This document shows positions 42,490 to 51,571 of a DNA stretch of 64,000 nt, one piece after another. The DNA comes from Saccharothrix syringae (GTDB taxonomy: Bacteria; Actinomycetota; Actinomycetes; Mycobacteriales; Pseudonocardiaceae). The notes under the pieces are model-generated. The model was not told the origin of the DNA and did no database searches. It was given only the letters and a program-made list of their open reading frames with translations. Numbering within the stretch: position 1 is the first letter of the stretch; each line of letters starts with the position of its first letter. The DNA lies in assembly GCF_009498035.1 (NCBI RefSeq), contig NZ_CP034550.1, positions 868,001 through 932,000 on the forward strand. Reading direction: 5' to 3'. Both the position numbers and the translations under genes were made by a program.

Positions 42490-42563
42490 GTGCGGTACAA
42501 ATCTCCCGAGGCGCCGCCGAGTGCGGTACAACGGTTTTCACTGGCGCCAAACGGGTGCGGTAG
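42490..42563. repeat. GTGCGGTACAA direct repeats before the small membrane protein gene
   Basis: GTGCGGTACAA occurs at 42490-42500 and 42521-42531, and GTGCGGTA again at 42555-42562, spacings of 31 and 34 bases (about three helical turns). They lie between the divergent NUDIX gene and the 52-residue membrane protein gene, ending 19 bases before its start, so they are candidate regulator-binding sites. Confidence 0.5.
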
Positions 42564-42581
42564 CGAACGGGGTTGATCACC

Positions 42582-42740
42582 GTGAATCTGAAGAAGATTC
42601 TCACTTTCGCCGGGGTCGGCTTGGTCCTGTTCTTCCTCATCGCCGAGCCCAACCAAGCGGCTCAGCTGGTGCAGAACATCCTGGGCACCCTCCGGGAAGC
42701 CGCTGAGGCGCTCATCACCTTCGTGAAACAATTGTTCTGA
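42582..42740 (+). CDS. 52-residue single-pass membrane protein
   Basis: GTG 42582 reads VNLKKILTFAGVGLVLFFLI, a transmembrane helix, followed by an amphipathic soluble helix (QAAQLVQNILGTLREAAEAL and ITFVKQLF). Codon use is less GC-biased than neighbours (AAT, ATT, ACT, CAA). Conserved small proteins of this form precede PH-domain genes in other actinomycetes as far as I recall. It is followed by the PH-domain gene 41 bases later. Function unknown. Confidence 0.72.
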   Translation: MNLKKILTFAGVGLVLFFLIAEPNQAAQLVQNILGTLREAAEALITFVKQLF

Positions 42741-42781
42741 GTCGCCCGGCTCCTCCCACCTGACGGCGAGAGGTCGTAGGC

Positions 42782-43342
42782 ATGTTCGCACCGAGGGACC
42801 CCGACGAGTACCTGCTGCCCACGGAGCGGCGGGTCATCCGGGTGCGCAGGCACTGGAGCAGTCTGCTCTGGGATCTCCTGGAGGCCGCGGCGCTGCTCGC
42901 CGGCGCCATGATGATCTCCTACCTGCTGCCGGAGAACGCGGGCATCGTCCAGAACATCCTCTGGTACGCGTCCCTGTTCGTGCTGCTCAGGCTGGCCTAC
43001 TTCGTCATGGAGTGGTGGGTGGAGCGGATCGTCGTGACCGACAAGCGGTTCATGATCTCCTCGGGGGTCTTCGAGACCAAGGTCGCCATGATGCCGATCA
43101 GCAAGGTGACCGACCTCACCTACGAGCGCACGTTCCTCGGGCGCATGTTCGGCTTCGGCACCCTGGTCGTGGAGTCGGCGGGTCAGATCCAGGCCCTCAA
43201 CCGGATCGAGTACCTGCCCAACCCCGAGGAGGTCTACGACGCGATCTCCGAGCTGACCTTCGGCGACAAGAAGGCGCAGGCGGAGCGCTTCTCGATGATC
43301 AAGGCGCAGCGGGCGGCGCGCGGCAAGAAGATGGTGCCGTAG
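42782..43342 (+). CDS. PH domain-containing (bPH2/YdbS-like) membrane protein
   Basis: A 186-residue protein: LLPTERRVIRVRRHWSSLLW, two adjacent transmembrane helices (about 35-55 and 62-80), then a bacterial PH-like domain with RIVVTDKRFMISSGVFETKV, MMPISKVTDLTYERTFLGRM and GFGTLVVESAG. The family is membrane-associated with unknown role, perhaps binding lipids or peptides. ATG 42782 is secure. The 52-residue membrane protein upstream is probably a partner. Confidence 0.9.
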   Translation: MFAPRDPDEYLLPTERRVIRVRRHWSSLLWDLLEAAALLAGAMMISYLLPENAGIVQNILWYASLFVLLRLAYFVMEWWVERIVVTDKRFMISSGVFETKVAMMPISKVTDLTYERTFLGRMFGFGTLVVESAGQIQALNRIEYLPNPEEVYDAISELTFGDKKAQAERFSMIKAQRAARGKKMVP

Positions 43343-43421
43343 GCCCCGCCGCGAGGCGGTCCCGGGGTCGTGGGCGGTGCCGCGGGGCGGGCCGCCCGGT
43401 GCCGTGGGTCAGACTGGGTGG

Positions 43422-44279
43422 GTGCGAATCGACCTGCACGTCCACTCGACCGAGTCCGACGGCACCGACACCCCCGCGGCGCTCGTGGCGGCCGCCGCCG
43501 CGGCCGGCCTGGGCGGGGTCGCGCTGACCGACCACGACACCGCCGCCGGCTGGGACGAGGCGGCCAACGCGCTGCCACCCGGCCTGAAGCTGGTCCGGGG
43601 CGCCGAGCTGTCCTGCGCCTCCGACGACGGCCGGGGCCGCACGATCACCGTGCACCTGCTGGCCTACCTGTACGACCACACCTCGCCCGCCCTGGTGGAG
43701 GAGCAGCTCAGGCTGCGGCTGGAGCGGCGGCAGCGGCTGCGCCGGATGGCCGACCGCATGGTCGCCGACGGGTTCCCCATCGACACGGACGAGCTGATGG
43801 CCGCGATGCCCGCCGACGCGCCCGCGGGTCGTCCCCACCTGGCCATGGCGCTGATCCGGGCCGGGGTGGTGCGCACCGTGGACGAGGCGTTCGCCAAGTA
43901 CCTGACCGGTGGGCGGTACCTGGTGCCGCGCACCGACACGCCCGTCGAGCGGGCCATCCGGATGATCACCGACGCGGGCGGGGTGACCGTGCTCGCGCAC
44001 CCGTTCGCCTCCTCGCGCGGGCCCATCGTGACCGAGCAGGTCGTGGCCGACCTCGCCGACCTCGGCCTCGCCGGCGTCGAGGTCGACCACCCCGACCACG
44101 ACCCGGGCACGCGGGCGCGGCTGCGCGGCCTGGCCGGCGAGCTGGGGCTGCTGACCACCGGGTCCAGCGACTACCACGGCACCAACAAGACGGTGCGGCT
44201 CGGCGAGGAGACCACCCCGCCGGACGTGCTCGACGCGCTGGCCGACCGGGCGACGGGGTGCAAGGTCCTCGTGGGGTGA
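43422..44279 (+). CDS. PHP domain phosphoesterase
   Basis: A 285-residue metal-dependent phosphoesterase. VRIDLHVHSTESDGTDTPAA (first His pair), GVALTDHDTAAGWDEA, LKLVRGAELSC (Glu), VTVLAHPFASSRGP, and GLLTTGSSDYHGTNK supply the PHP metal ligands. Similar proteins hydrolyse nucleoside 3',5'-bisphosphates or oligonucleotides. GTG 43422 starts right at the first strand. A stretch of GTGAGGCCGGT repeats follows the stop (44276-44340), and the remaining gap to the next gene holds nothing recognisable. Confidence 0.9.
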   Translation: MRIDLHVHSTESDGTDTPAALVAAAAAAGLGGVALTDHDTAAGWDEAANALPPGLKLVRGAELSCASDDGRGRTITVHLLAYLYDHTSPALVEEQLRLRLERRQRLRRMADRMVADGFPIDTDELMAAMPADAPAGRPHLAMALIRAGVVRTVDEAFAKYLTGGRYLVPRTDTPVERAIRMITDAGGVTVLAHPFASSRGPIVTEQVVADLADLGLAGVEVDHPDHDPGTRARLRGLAGELGLLTTGSSDYHGTNKTVRLGEETTPPDVLDALADRATGCKVLVG

Positions 44280-44515
44280 GGCCGGTCGTGCGGTGAGGCC
44301 GGTGCCCCGGTGACGCTGCCGCCGGGGTGAGGCCGGTGTCGGGTGACGCGCCGGTGCCGAGTGGCGTCGGCGGTCTGTGGTCGGCGGCCCGCGGTCTTCT
44401 GCGGTCGGCGGGTGCCGCCGCCTCGGTGCCGCCCGGCGTGAGGGCCGGCGACTCCCACGCGCCGCCGGCCCGGTGCGGCCGCCGCGCTGTCGGTGGTCCT
44501 CGGTAGCTTGGGCGG

Positions 44516-45355
44516 GTGCAGGAGCAGTTGGGGTTCGACTTCGGCGCCGAGCCGAGGAAGCTGGTGCGGGTGACGCCGGCGAAGCTGGCGACGTGGGCCG
44601 ACTGCCCGCGCCGCTTCCGCATGGCCTACCTGGACCGCCCGACACCGCCGCGCGGCGGCGCGTGGGCGCACAGCACCCTCGGCGCCGTGGTGCACAACGC
44701 CCTCAAGGCGCTGTTCGACCTGCCCGCCGACCGGCGCACGCCCGACCAGGCCGTCGCCCTGCTGCACCGGCAGTGGAAGGACGACGGCTTCCGCGACGCC
44801 GAGCAGGCCGCCACCTACCGGGAGCGCGCGGTCGGCTGGGTGCGCGACTACGTCGAGGGCGTCGACACCTCGGTCGACCCGGTCGGCGTCGAGCGCTGGG
44901 TGTCCACCCCCACGTCCAGGATCGTCGCCGAGGGCCGGGTCGACCGCATCGACCTGCGCGACGGCGAACTGGTGGTCGTGGACTACAAGACCGGGCGGCA
45001 CGCGCTCACCGTGGACGACGCGCGCGGGTCCCAGGCGCTCGCCCTGTACGCGCTGGCCGCCCGGCGCACGCTGCGCAGGCCGTGCCACCGGGTTGAGCTG
45101 CACCACCTGCCCACCCGCTCGGTCGCCGTGTGGGAGCACACCGAGGAGAGCCTGGGCCGGCACGTGTCGCGGGCCGAGGAGGCCGCCGAGGAGCTGAGGC
45201 TGGCCTCCGACACCCTCGCCGCGGGCGGCGACCCGGACGTGCTGTTCCCGCCGCGCACCGGCAACCGGTGCTCCTGGTGCGACTTCCGCCGCTCCTGCCC
45301 CGAGGGGCAGCAGGCGTCGCAGGCGCTCGAACCGTGGGCCTTGCTCGCGCCGTAG
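44516..45355 (+). CDS. RecB-like PD-(D/E)XK exonuclease with iron-sulfur cysteines
   Basis: A 279-residue nuclease. Cys in WADCPRRFRMAYLDRP, His in STLGAVVHNAL, Asp in AEGRVDRIDLRDGEL and the core VVVDYKTGRHALTVDDARGS give the PD-(D/E)XK site; the C-terminal CSWCDFRRSCPEG supplies the remaining three cysteines of a 4Fe-4S cluster, as in AddB/Cas4-like proteins. Stand-alone in actinobacteria (recalled Rv2119 type), probably in DNA repair; there is no sign of CRISPR here. GTG 44516. Confidence 0.9.
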   Translation: MQEQLGFDFGAEPRKLVRVTPAKLATWADCPRRFRMAYLDRPTPPRGGAWAHSTLGAVVHNALKALFDLPADRRTPDQAVALLHRQWKDDGFRDAEQAATYRERAVGWVRDYVEGVDTSVDPVGVERWVSTPTSRIVAEGRVDRIDLRDGELVVVDYKTGRHALTVDDARGSQALALYALAARRTLRRPCHRVELHHLPTRSVAVWEHTEESLGRHVSRAEEAAEELRLASDTLAAGGDPDVLFPPRTGNRCSWCDFRRSCPEGQQASQALEPWALLAP

Positions 45356-45365
45356 AGTTGGCCGC

Positions 45366-45668
45366 GTGACGATGGTCGACACCAAACCGGAACCGCGCGT
45401 GGCCAGGGCGTGGCGCGGGGTCAGCGGTGCGCTCGCCGTCGGGCTGGTGCTGCTCGCGCTGGGCATGATCGGCGTGCAGGTCTACGCGGGCACCCGCGAC
45501 CTGCCCGGCCCGGGCCTCGACGTGGTCGGCGGCCACGCCGCGGCGGCCGTCGCGGCGGTGGCGGCGCAGCTCGTGGCCGACCGGCGCAAGGGCTGGGTCG
45601 TGGCGGTGTGCGGCCTGGCCGTGGTGGTGCTCACCGCGCTGACCCTGTGGTTGTTCTGGTGGGCCTGA
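45366..45668 (+). CDS. Small three-helix membrane protein
   Basis: 100 residues with three hydrophobic segments (SGALAVGLVLLALGMIGVQV, VVGGHAAAAVAAVAAQLV, AVCGLAVVVLTALTLWLFWW). ATG at 45372 is an alternative to GTG 45366. It follows the RecB-like gene by ten bases on the same strand; from memory mycobacteria also have a small membrane gene beside Rv2119. Unknown function. Confidence 0.78.
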   Translation: MTMVDTKPEPRVARAWRGVSGALAVGLVLLALGMIGVQVYAGTRDLPGPGLDVVGGHAAAAVAAVAAQLVADRRKGWVVAVCGLAVVVLTALTLWLFWWA

Positions 45669-45700
45669 GCGGGTTGCTCCGGGCGGCCTGAGCGCCGGCT

Positions 45701-46573
45701 TCAGCTCAGCCAGGCGCGCCAGGTCGGCAGCAGCGTGCCCAGCAGGGCGTCCGGCGCCTCGGTGTTCGGCGAGTGCATCACCCCGGGCAGCACGGCGAAG
45801 TCCGCGTCGAGCCGCTCCGCCATGTCCCGCTGGGCGGCCGCCGACCAGGCGTCGTCCAGCTCGCCGCACACCACCAGGCACGGGACGCGTGCCGACCGCG
45901 CGGCGCGGGCCAGCTTCGCCACCAGGTCCGGCTCGGTGCGCAGCGCCTCGCCCATGCCCAGCAGGCCCGCGGGGGAGGACCGGACGAACCGCTCCCGGTA
46001 GAAGTCCTTCAGCTCCTGCGGGATCATCCGCCACCGCGGCGTCAACGCCTGCCGGGCCTCGTTGACCTGCTGCGACGCCTCCACGCCCTGTTCGCGCAGC
46101 ACCAGCTCGCCGTAGTCCAGGGCGGTGCGCCGCGCCCCCGGCGGCAGCTCGGACGGGCCGGAGGAGAGCAGCGTGAGCCCGGAGACGGGCGCGCCGGCGA
46201 GCACGGCGCCCCGGGCGACCAGCCCCCCGTACGAGTGACCGAGCAGCAGCACCCGCCTGCCCTCCGCCGCGAGCTTCGCCACCAGCTCGGCGAGCACCGC
46301 GCCCAGCGCGGCGGGCCGGTACTCCGCCTCGGTGACCGGGCCGGGTGACTCGTACTGGCCCGGCAGGTCGATCGCGACGACCTCGACGCCCGCGTCGGCG
46401 ATCGGGTCGAGCAAGGGGGCGAAGTCCTCCTTGGAGCCGGTGTAGCCGGGCACCAGCAGGGCCGTGGCGCCGAGGTCGCGCCCGGCGGCGGGCGAGCGCA
46501 GGGCGGCGATCGGGCCGTAGCGGCCGGGCAGGTCCACGCGTGCCGCGCGGTGCGGGCTGAACTGCGAGTGCAC
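45701..46573 (-). CDS. Alpha/beta hydrolase
   Basis: A 290-residue serine hydrolase fold. ATALLVPGYTGSKEDFAPLL carries the oxyanion strand, LLLGHSYGGLVARG the nucleophile Ser elbow, CLVVCGELDDAWS the acid Asp region, and VMHSPNTEAP the His. Lipase/esterase class, substrate unknown. The start ATG 46573 lacks a clear ribosome-binding site. Its upstream region contains three phased GAATTGCC repeats. Confidence 0.86.
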   Translation of the reverse strand: MHSQFSPHRAARVDLPGRYGPIAALRSPAAGRDLGATALLVPGYTGSKEDFAPLLDPIADAGVEVVAIDLPGQYESPGPVTEAEYRPAALGAVLAELVAKLAAEGRRVLLLGHSYGGLVARGAVLAGAPVSGLTLLSSGPSELPPGARRTALDYGELVLREQGVEASQQVNEARQALTPRWRMIPQELKDFYRERFVRSSPAGLLGMGEALRTEPDLVAKLARAARSARVPCLVVCGELDDAWSAAAQRDMAERLDADFAVLPGVMHSPNTEAPDALLGTLLPTWRAWLS

Positions 46574-46682
46574 GTTTGGCAGTTTGCCTCACGCGGGGCG
46601 CGGGCGCGTGACGGTCTTCCCGGTGGGGCGGGATGGTCGCGCGCGGGGGCGTTCAGGGAGGCCCGAAAAGCCCGAAATGTCA

Positions 46683-46712
46683 TGAATTGCCCGGAATTGC
46701 CTAGAATTGCCC
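46683..46712. repeat. Three helically phased GAATTGCC repeats
   Basis: GAATTGCC is found at 46684, 46694 and 46704, spaced exactly ten bases, in an AT-richer island about 110 bases upstream of the hydrolase start. CCCGAAAAG/CCCGAAATG repeats precede them. One helical turn spacing is the pattern of cooperative protein binding. The rest of 46574-46860 shows no gene. Confidence 0.4.
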
Positions 46713-46860
46713 GTGACGGCACCCACCTGTGAGCCGCACCGCCCGCAATCCGGCTGCCCGCGCGCGGCCCGACCACTTGCCCGCGTCACAGCCCACCGCT
46801 TGCCACAGCTCGTCACGGCTTGCGGGCCGCCCGCTCGCGATTCACCGCCCGCCGCCCATC

Positions 46861-46996
46861 CGCGGTCGCCCGGGGCCTGCCGTGGTCGCCCGGGGCCTGC
46901 CGTGGTCGCCCGGGGCCTGCCGCGGTCGCCTGGACCTGCCGCGGTCGCCCGGACCTGCGGCGGTCGCCAGGCCCTGCCGTAGTCGTCCGGGCCTAC
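46861..46996. repeat. Seven-unit 19-20 base tandem repeat (minisatellite)
   Basis: Units starting at 46861, 46881, 46901 (20 bases each), then 46921, 46940, 46959 and 46978 (19 bases each), consensus CGYGGTCGCCCGGRCCTGC; the middle three are nearly identical and the outer ones diverged. The array abuts and slightly overlaps the 3' end of the gene at 46993. No spacers, so not CRISPR. Copy number may vary between strains. Confidence 0.8.
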
Positions 46997-48303
46997 CGCA
47001 GCGCGACCAGCGTCCCGCCGCGCTGCTCCAGCACCACCGGCCCCTCGGTGGCCATCTCCACGGGCCCGTCGTACCCCTCCCGGTCGATCGGCAACGACGC
47101 CACCTCCTGCCCGCTGACCTGGTCGAACACCTTCAACCCGTCCTTCACCGGCAACAGCAGGTGGCCGGCCAGCGTGGTACCGGCGCCGAGGGTGCCGGGC
47201 ACCGTCCACAGCGGGTTCAGGTCGGTCGGCGACAGCGCGATCGTGCGCGACCCGGTGAACCAGTACGTGTTCGCCGTGCTGGTGAAGATCGACGCCACAC
47301 GACCGGGTGGATCACCGGCCAGTTCCCCGGCCGTCACCTCAACGGGGTACTCGGCGACCAGGGCACCGGTGTCGGCGTCGAAGACCACCAGCTTGCCCGG
47401 CAGGGCCAGGGCCACCCGCGTGGTGGTCACCGCGACCACCCGCGCCCCCTTCTCGGCGAGCACCGCGGTGCTGATGACCTGCGGTTCGTCCCACTTCTCG
47501 GGGTTGGGCTTGAGGATCGTGACCCGGTCGCCCGCGTCCTGGGCGTAGCAGCGCTCCAGCACCGCGACCTTGCCCGCCGCCACGGCGAACGAGCCGTAGT
47601 CGCACCCCGGGCGCGGCTGCTTGCCGGGGTTCACGATCGCGCGCAGCGTGCCGTACTCCAGCGAGCGCACCAGGTCGTCGCGGCGGTAGACCTCGAAGAA
47701 CTTCCCGCCGGTGGCGAGCACGTGCGAGCCCTCGTTGAGCAGGCGGGTGCCCAGCTCGGCGTCACCGTTGCGCTGGGGGCCGCGCTTGCCCGACGCGGTG
47801 TCGAGGGTGGTGACCTCCGAGCAGTTGGTGTCCTTGCGGTGCACCGCGAACACCCGGCCCCACGCCGTCGACACCGTGCACAGCGGCCAGTCGCGGCTGT
47901 AGCGCCAGCGCACGTCGCCGGTCAGCGCGTCGCGGCCGACGACCTCGCCGCCGTCGCCGGTCACGACCACCGAGTCCAGGTTCACCGGCACCGGGGTCGC
48001 GCCGCTGGGGGCGCGCCACACCTCGGCGAGCGTGGGCGGCAGGGCGGTCACCGGTTGCAGGGGGTTGACCTGCGACGGGCCGAGCTGGCTGGTGGTGTTG
48101 CGGATGTCGCTGGTCAGCCACAGCACCAGCGAGGCGACCAGCAGCACGACCACCACCAGCGCGACGCCGATGAAGTCGCCCCGGCGGCGCCACGAGCGGG
48201 CGGGTGCGGGTTCGGGTTCGTCGCGGAGGTCGGCGGGTTCCTCCAGGACGTCCTCCGCCAGGACGACCTGCCCGTTCGACTCCGGCTGCTCCGGCTGACC
48301 CAC
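46993..48303 (-). CDS. Membrane-anchored PQQ-like beta-propeller protein
   Basis: A 436-residue protein. An acidic cytoplasmic N-terminus, one transmembrane helix (FIGVALVVVVLLVASLVLWL, about 45-66), then a beta-propeller domain with repeats such as VVVTGDGGEVVGRDALTGDV, LVVFDADTGALVAEYP and DGLKVFDQVSGQEVASLP. Two cysteine pairs could be disulfides. By recall it is the Rv3212 equivalent, next to the DEAD-box helicase gene. Possibly an extracytoplasmic scaffold or BamB-like protein. Confidence 0.85.
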   Translation of the reverse strand: MGQPEQPESNGQVVLAEDVLEEPADLRDEPEPAPARSWRRRGDFIGVALVVVVLLVASLVLWLTSDIRNTTSQLGPSQVNPLQPVTALPPTLAEVWRAPSGATPVPVNLDSVVVTGDGGEVVGRDALTGDVRWRYSRDWPLCTVSTAWGRVFAVHRKDTNCSEVTTLDTASGKRGPQRNGDAELGTRLLNEGSHVLATGGKFFEVYRRDDLVRSLEYGTLRAIVNPGKQPRPGCDYGSFAVAAGKVAVLERCYAQDAGDRVTILKPNPEKWDEPQVISTAVLAEKGARVVAVTTTRVALALPGKLVVFDADTGALVAEYPVEVTAGELAGDPPGRVASIFTSTANTYWFTGSRTIALSPTDLNPLWTVPGTLGAGTTLAGHLLLPVKDGLKVFDQVSGQEVASLPIDREGYDGPVEMATEGPVVLEQRGGTLVALR

Positions 48304-48449
48304 TGCCCGGCTCCCCGCTGGTCGGCGATCTTTCTGGCGAACATGCTCCCATCACGGGGAAGAGGTCGGTGTGAACCGCGCACCCGTGGTGGTCTCGGCG
48401 CTCCTTCCTCCCTAACCGAGTATCGGTAACGCCGTTTCCGTACATAATC

Positions 48450-48483
48450 GGCCCATGATCACCTGAAAGAGTGACCATGGGCC
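48450..48483. terminator. Inverted repeat between helicase 3' end and propeller-protein promoter
   Basis: GGCCCATG (48450-48457) and CATGGGCC (48476-48483) form a perfect 8-bp stem, continued by TCAC/GTGA after one mismatch, with loop CTGAAAGA. It lies 41 bases past the helicase stop on the minus strand, suited to terminate the helicase transcript, but could also be an operator. Confidence 0.45.
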
Positions 48484-48523
48484 GTTTCACCAGCGAAAAC
48501 CGCCGGGCGAGTCCGCGTGGAGC

Positions 48524-50254
48524 CTACTCCGCCGACGAGGACTCCGCCGCCTCGCCACCGCCGGTGCGGCGACGGCGCCTGCGGCGCGGGCGCGCGGGCC
48601 CACCCTCGGCGGAAGCGGACCCGCCCGGGTCCGCGGCGACCTCCGCGTGGACCTCGCCCGACGCGACCTCCTGCCCCGCCTCGTCCTGGGCCACGCCACC
48701 GCGGCTGCGACGGCGGCGGCGCGGGCGCGTGGTCCCGCCCTCCTCCGACGAGGACGAGGACGAGGGTGAGGACGAAGACGAGGAGGCCGAGGAGGACCCA
48801 CCGCCCTCGGCCGGGGCGTCACCGGCCCCGCGCCCGCGCCGCCGCTTGCGCGTCGACTTCTTCCCGGTCTTCAGGTTCTCCTCGGGCTCGGCGTCCAGCC
48901 CGGCCCGCGTGCGCAGCCCGAGCGGCAGCCGGCCCGTGGACCCGGCCGGGATGTCCAGGTCCGTGAACAGGTGGTCCGACGTCGAGTACGTCTCCACCGC
49001 CTCCGGGATGCCCAGCCCCAGCGTGTCGCTGATCAGCTTCCACCGGGCCTCTTCGTCCCAGTCCACCAGCGTGACCGCGACACCCGTGCGCCCCGCCCGA
49101 CCGGTCCGGCCGATGCGGTGCACGTAGGTCTTCTCGTCCTCCGGGCACTGGTAGTTGATGACGTGGGTGACGCCCTCCACGTCGATGCCCCGCGCCGCCA
49201 CGTCGGTGGCCACCAGCACGTCGATCTTGCCGGACCGGAACGCCCGCAGCGCCTGCTCGCGCGCGCCCTGCCCCAGGTCGCCGTGCACGGCGGCGGCGGC
49301 GAAGCCGCGCTCGACCAGCTCGTCGGCGACCTTCTGCGCGGTGCGCTTGGTGCGCGTGAAGATCATCGACAGGCCGCGGTCGCGGGCCTGGAGCGCCCGG
49401 GCCAGCAGCTCGGTCTTGTCCAGCGCGTGCGCCCGGTAGACGAACTGCTCGGTGCGCTCGTGGATGGCGCCCGCGTCGTTCTCCTCGGCCCGCACGTGCG
49501 TGGGCTGGTTGAGGAACGTCCGGGCGAGCGTGATGATCGGCCCCGGCATGGTCGCCGAGAACAGCATGGTCTGCCGCTCGTCGGGCACCATGCGCAGGAT
49601 CCGCTCGATGTCGGGCAGGAAGCCCAGGTCCAGCATCTCGTCGGCCTCGTCGAGCACGAGCCCGCGCACCTTGCCGAGCACCAGGTGCCGCTGCTCGGCG
49701 AGGTCCAGCAGCCGGCCGGGGGTGCCGACGACCACGTCGACGCCCTTGCGCAGCGCCGCGATCTGCGGCTCGTACGGCCGGCCGCCGTAGATGGCCAGCA
49801 CGCGCACGCCGAGGTGCTTGGCCGCGTCGGTCAGGTCGTGGGTCACCTGGAGGCACAGCTCGCGGGTCGGCACCACGACCAGCGCCTGCGGCGTGCCGTC
49901 ACCCGGCACGGTGATGCGCTGGAGCAGGGGGATGCCGAAGCCGAGGGTCTTGCCGGTGCCCGTGCGGGCCTGGCCGATGACGTCCTCGCCGGCCAGGGCC
50001 AGCGGCAGGGTCAGCTCCTGGATGGCGAACGCGCGTTCGATGCCGGCCTCGCCCAGCGCGCGCACGATCTCCTCGCGCACGCCCATCTCGGTGAACGTCG
50101 GCGAGTCGGTGCGCACGGGCGCGTTGGCCACCAGGGGGTGGGAGGTGTCGTCCTCGGGCACCCCCGCCTCGCTGTGCTCCAGGGTGACCGGGTCCAGTGG
50201 GGTGTCTTCGTTCTTCGCGGTCAGGGTGATCGCCTCTCTCGTACCAGCGCGCAC
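48524..50254 (-). CDS. DEAD/DEAH box RNA helicase (RhlE/DeaD-like)
   Basis: About 576 residues from GTG 50254. Motifs: Q-motif [14 protein letters not shown], Ia [31 protein letters not shown] ending [13 protein letters not shown]. The last 110 residues are a low-complexity tail with Ser runs, [13 protein letters not shown] and other Arg-rich clusters alternating with acidic residues, typical of RNA-binding tails. The true start is uncertain: GAGAGAGG lies inside the chosen N-terminus, eight bases before a CTG ([10 protein letters not shown]), and no ATG fits. Corresponds by recall to Rv3211. Confidence 0.92.
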   Translation of the reverse strand: MRAGTREAITLTAKNEDTPLDPVTLEHSEAGVPEDDTSHPLVANAPVRTDSPTFTEMGVREEIVRALGEAGIERAFAIQELTLPLALAGEDVIGQARTGTGKTLGFGIPLLQRITVPGDGTPQALVVVPTRELCLQVTHDLTDAAKHLGVRVLAIYGGRPYEPQIAALRKGVDVVVGTPGRLLDLAEQRHLVLGKVRGLVLDEADEMLDLGFLPDIERILRMVPDERQTMLFSATMPGPIITLARTFLNQPTHVRAEENDAGAIHERTEQFVYRAHALDKTELLARALQARDRGLSMIFTRTKRTAQKVADELVERGFAAAAVHGDLGQGAREQALRAFRSGKIDVLVATDVAARGIDVEGVTHVINYQCPEDEKTYVHRIGRTGRAGRTGVAVTLVDWDEEARWKLISDTLGLGIPEAVETYSTSDHLFTDLDIPAGSTGRLPLGLRTRAGLDAEPEENLKTGKKSTRKRRRGRGAGDAPAEGGGSSSASSSSSSPSSSSSSEEGGTTRPRRRRRSRGGVAQDEAGQEVASGEVHAEVAADPGGSASAEGGPARPRRRRRRRTGGGEAAESSSAE

Positions 50255-50512
50255 GGCCTGTACGGGCCGCTCGACCGCGTCCACCGCCTCTCGGCCTGGG
50301 GCCGGGCGGCGCGCGGGAGGGGCCGGCGAGGTGTGTGCGCGCACCCTCTCCTGGCGGCACGGTGCCGCCGCAGTTCAGCCGTCGGTGCCGCTGCGGGCCC
50401 CCGATGGGCCGCGCCGCGCCGGGCGTCGGAGCACAACAATACCCGGCGACCAGGACGATCGGGGTGGAACGACCACGTCGCGGGTGCGGCGTGCCCGACT
50501 AGGCTCCCCGGC

Positions 50513-51202
50513 ATGAGCGAAGCGGAGGCGGACCGGGTGGTCGTGGGCGCGGTGGCCGAGGCCGAGGTGGCCGAGGGGATCGTGGACCTGCTGGGCGCGC
50601 TCGCGTACGGCGAGCTGTCGGCGTTCGACCGGATGGCGGAGGACGCCCGCACCGCGCCCACCCTGGCGGGGCGCGCCGCGCTGGCGCGGATGGCGGCGGC
50701 CGAGATCGGTCACTACGCGCTGCTGGAGGGCTACCTGGCGGAGCGGGGTCACTCGGTGGAGGAGGCGATGCGGCCGTTCGCGGCCGGCTTCGACGCCTTC
50801 CACGCCTCCACCGCGCCCCGGTCGTGGCTGGAGTCCCTGGTCAAGGCATACGTGGGCGACGGCCTGGCGGCGGACTTCTACCGCGAGGTCGCCGAGTGGC
50901 TCGACGAGCCGACCAAGGAGCTGGTGCTCGCCGTGCTGGCCGACACGGGCCACTCGGCGTTCGCCGAGCGCGAAGTCCGGGCGGCCTGCGAGGCGGACCC
51001 GAAGCTGCGCGACCGGCTCACCCTGTGGGGCCGCCGGCTGCTGGGCGAGGCGTTGACGCAGGCCCAGTACGTGGTGGCGGAGCGGGACGGGCTCGCCGAG
51101 CTGATCATCCGCGGGTCGGGGGACCTGGCGGGCATCGCCACGCTGTTCCGCCGCCTCCAGCAGAGCCACACGCGCCGCATGACGGCGCTCGGCCTCGGCT
51201 AG
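50513..51202 (+). CDS. Ferritin-like fold protein (Rv3210c type)
   Basis: A 229-residue helical protein. [20 protein letters not shown] and [20 protein letters not shown] carry the E and ExxH pattern of ferritin-like/tRNA-hydroxylase-like diiron proteins; a second block [20 protein letters not shown] supplies further candidates. Whether a metal is bound is not certain. The divergent helicase gene shares the upstream region. By recall it is conserved beside the DEAD-box gene in mycobacteria. Confidence 0.82.
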   Translation: MSEAEADRVVVGAVAEAEVAEGIVDLLGALAYGELSAFDRMAEDARTAPTLAGRAALARMAAAEIGHYALLEGYLAERGHSVEEAMRPFAAGFDAFHASTAPRSWLESLVKAYVGDGLAADFYREVAEWLDEPTKELVLAVLADTGHSAFAEREVRAACEADPKLRDRLTLWGRRLLGEALTQAQYVVAERDGLAELIIRGSGDLAGIATLFRRLQQSHTRRMTALGLG

Positions 51203-51241
51203 GGTTGGGTTCGGAAGCCATCAACGCGCACGGAGGTCAGC

Positions 51242-51469
51242 GTGGAGGTCAGGGTCGGCATCGCGGACAGCCCGCGGGAGCTCGTGGTGTCCAGCGGGCT
51301 CACCCCCGATGAGGTCGAGGCGCAGGTCGCGGACGCGCTGAAGGCGGGCTCCGGGCAGCTCGTGCTGGTCGACCAGAAGGGCGCCCGCTTCGTGGTCCCC
51401 GCGGCGCGGATCGCCTACGTGGAGATCGGCCCGAGCGACGCGCGCCGGGTCGGCTTCGTCGCGAGCTGA
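51242..51469 (+). CDS. DUF3107 domain-containing protein
   Basis: A 75-residue protein: VEVRVGIADSPRELVVSSGL, then TPDEVEAQVADALKAGSGQL and VVPAARIAYVEIGPSDARRV GF. This is the conserved actinobacterial DUF3107 (Rv3208A type). GGAGGTCAGC precedes GTG 51242. Function not established. Followed by a strong terminator. Confidence 0.92.
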   Translation: MEVRVGIADSPRELVVSSGLTPDEVEAQVADALKAGSGQLVLVDQKGARFVVPAARIAYVEIGPSDARRVGFVAS

Positions 51470-51509
51470 GGTCGCGGGCCGCGGCCGCGGGGCGCGGCGC
51501 AGACGACGA

Positions 51510-51535
51510 GAAGGGCACCCGATCGGGTGCCCTTC
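51510..51535. terminator. Bidirectional terminator after DUF3107 gene
   Basis: Perfect palindrome with arms GAAGGGCACCCGA/TCGGGTGCCCTTC, folding as an 11-bp stem with a 4-base loop, followed by CGCGTTTG. It lies between the DUF3107 gene and the convergent DUF4873 gene. Confidence 0.8.
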
Positions 51536-51571
51536 CGCGTTTGTCGACCCGGTGTCGGACGACCCCCGGGA

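Noticed and set aside
42490..42563. CRISPR-like repeats
   Set aside because: Only two full and one partial copy, with no cas genes and no palindromic ends; treated as binding-site repeats.
46861..46996. CRISPR array
   Set aside because: Units are contiguous without spacers; a minisatellite.
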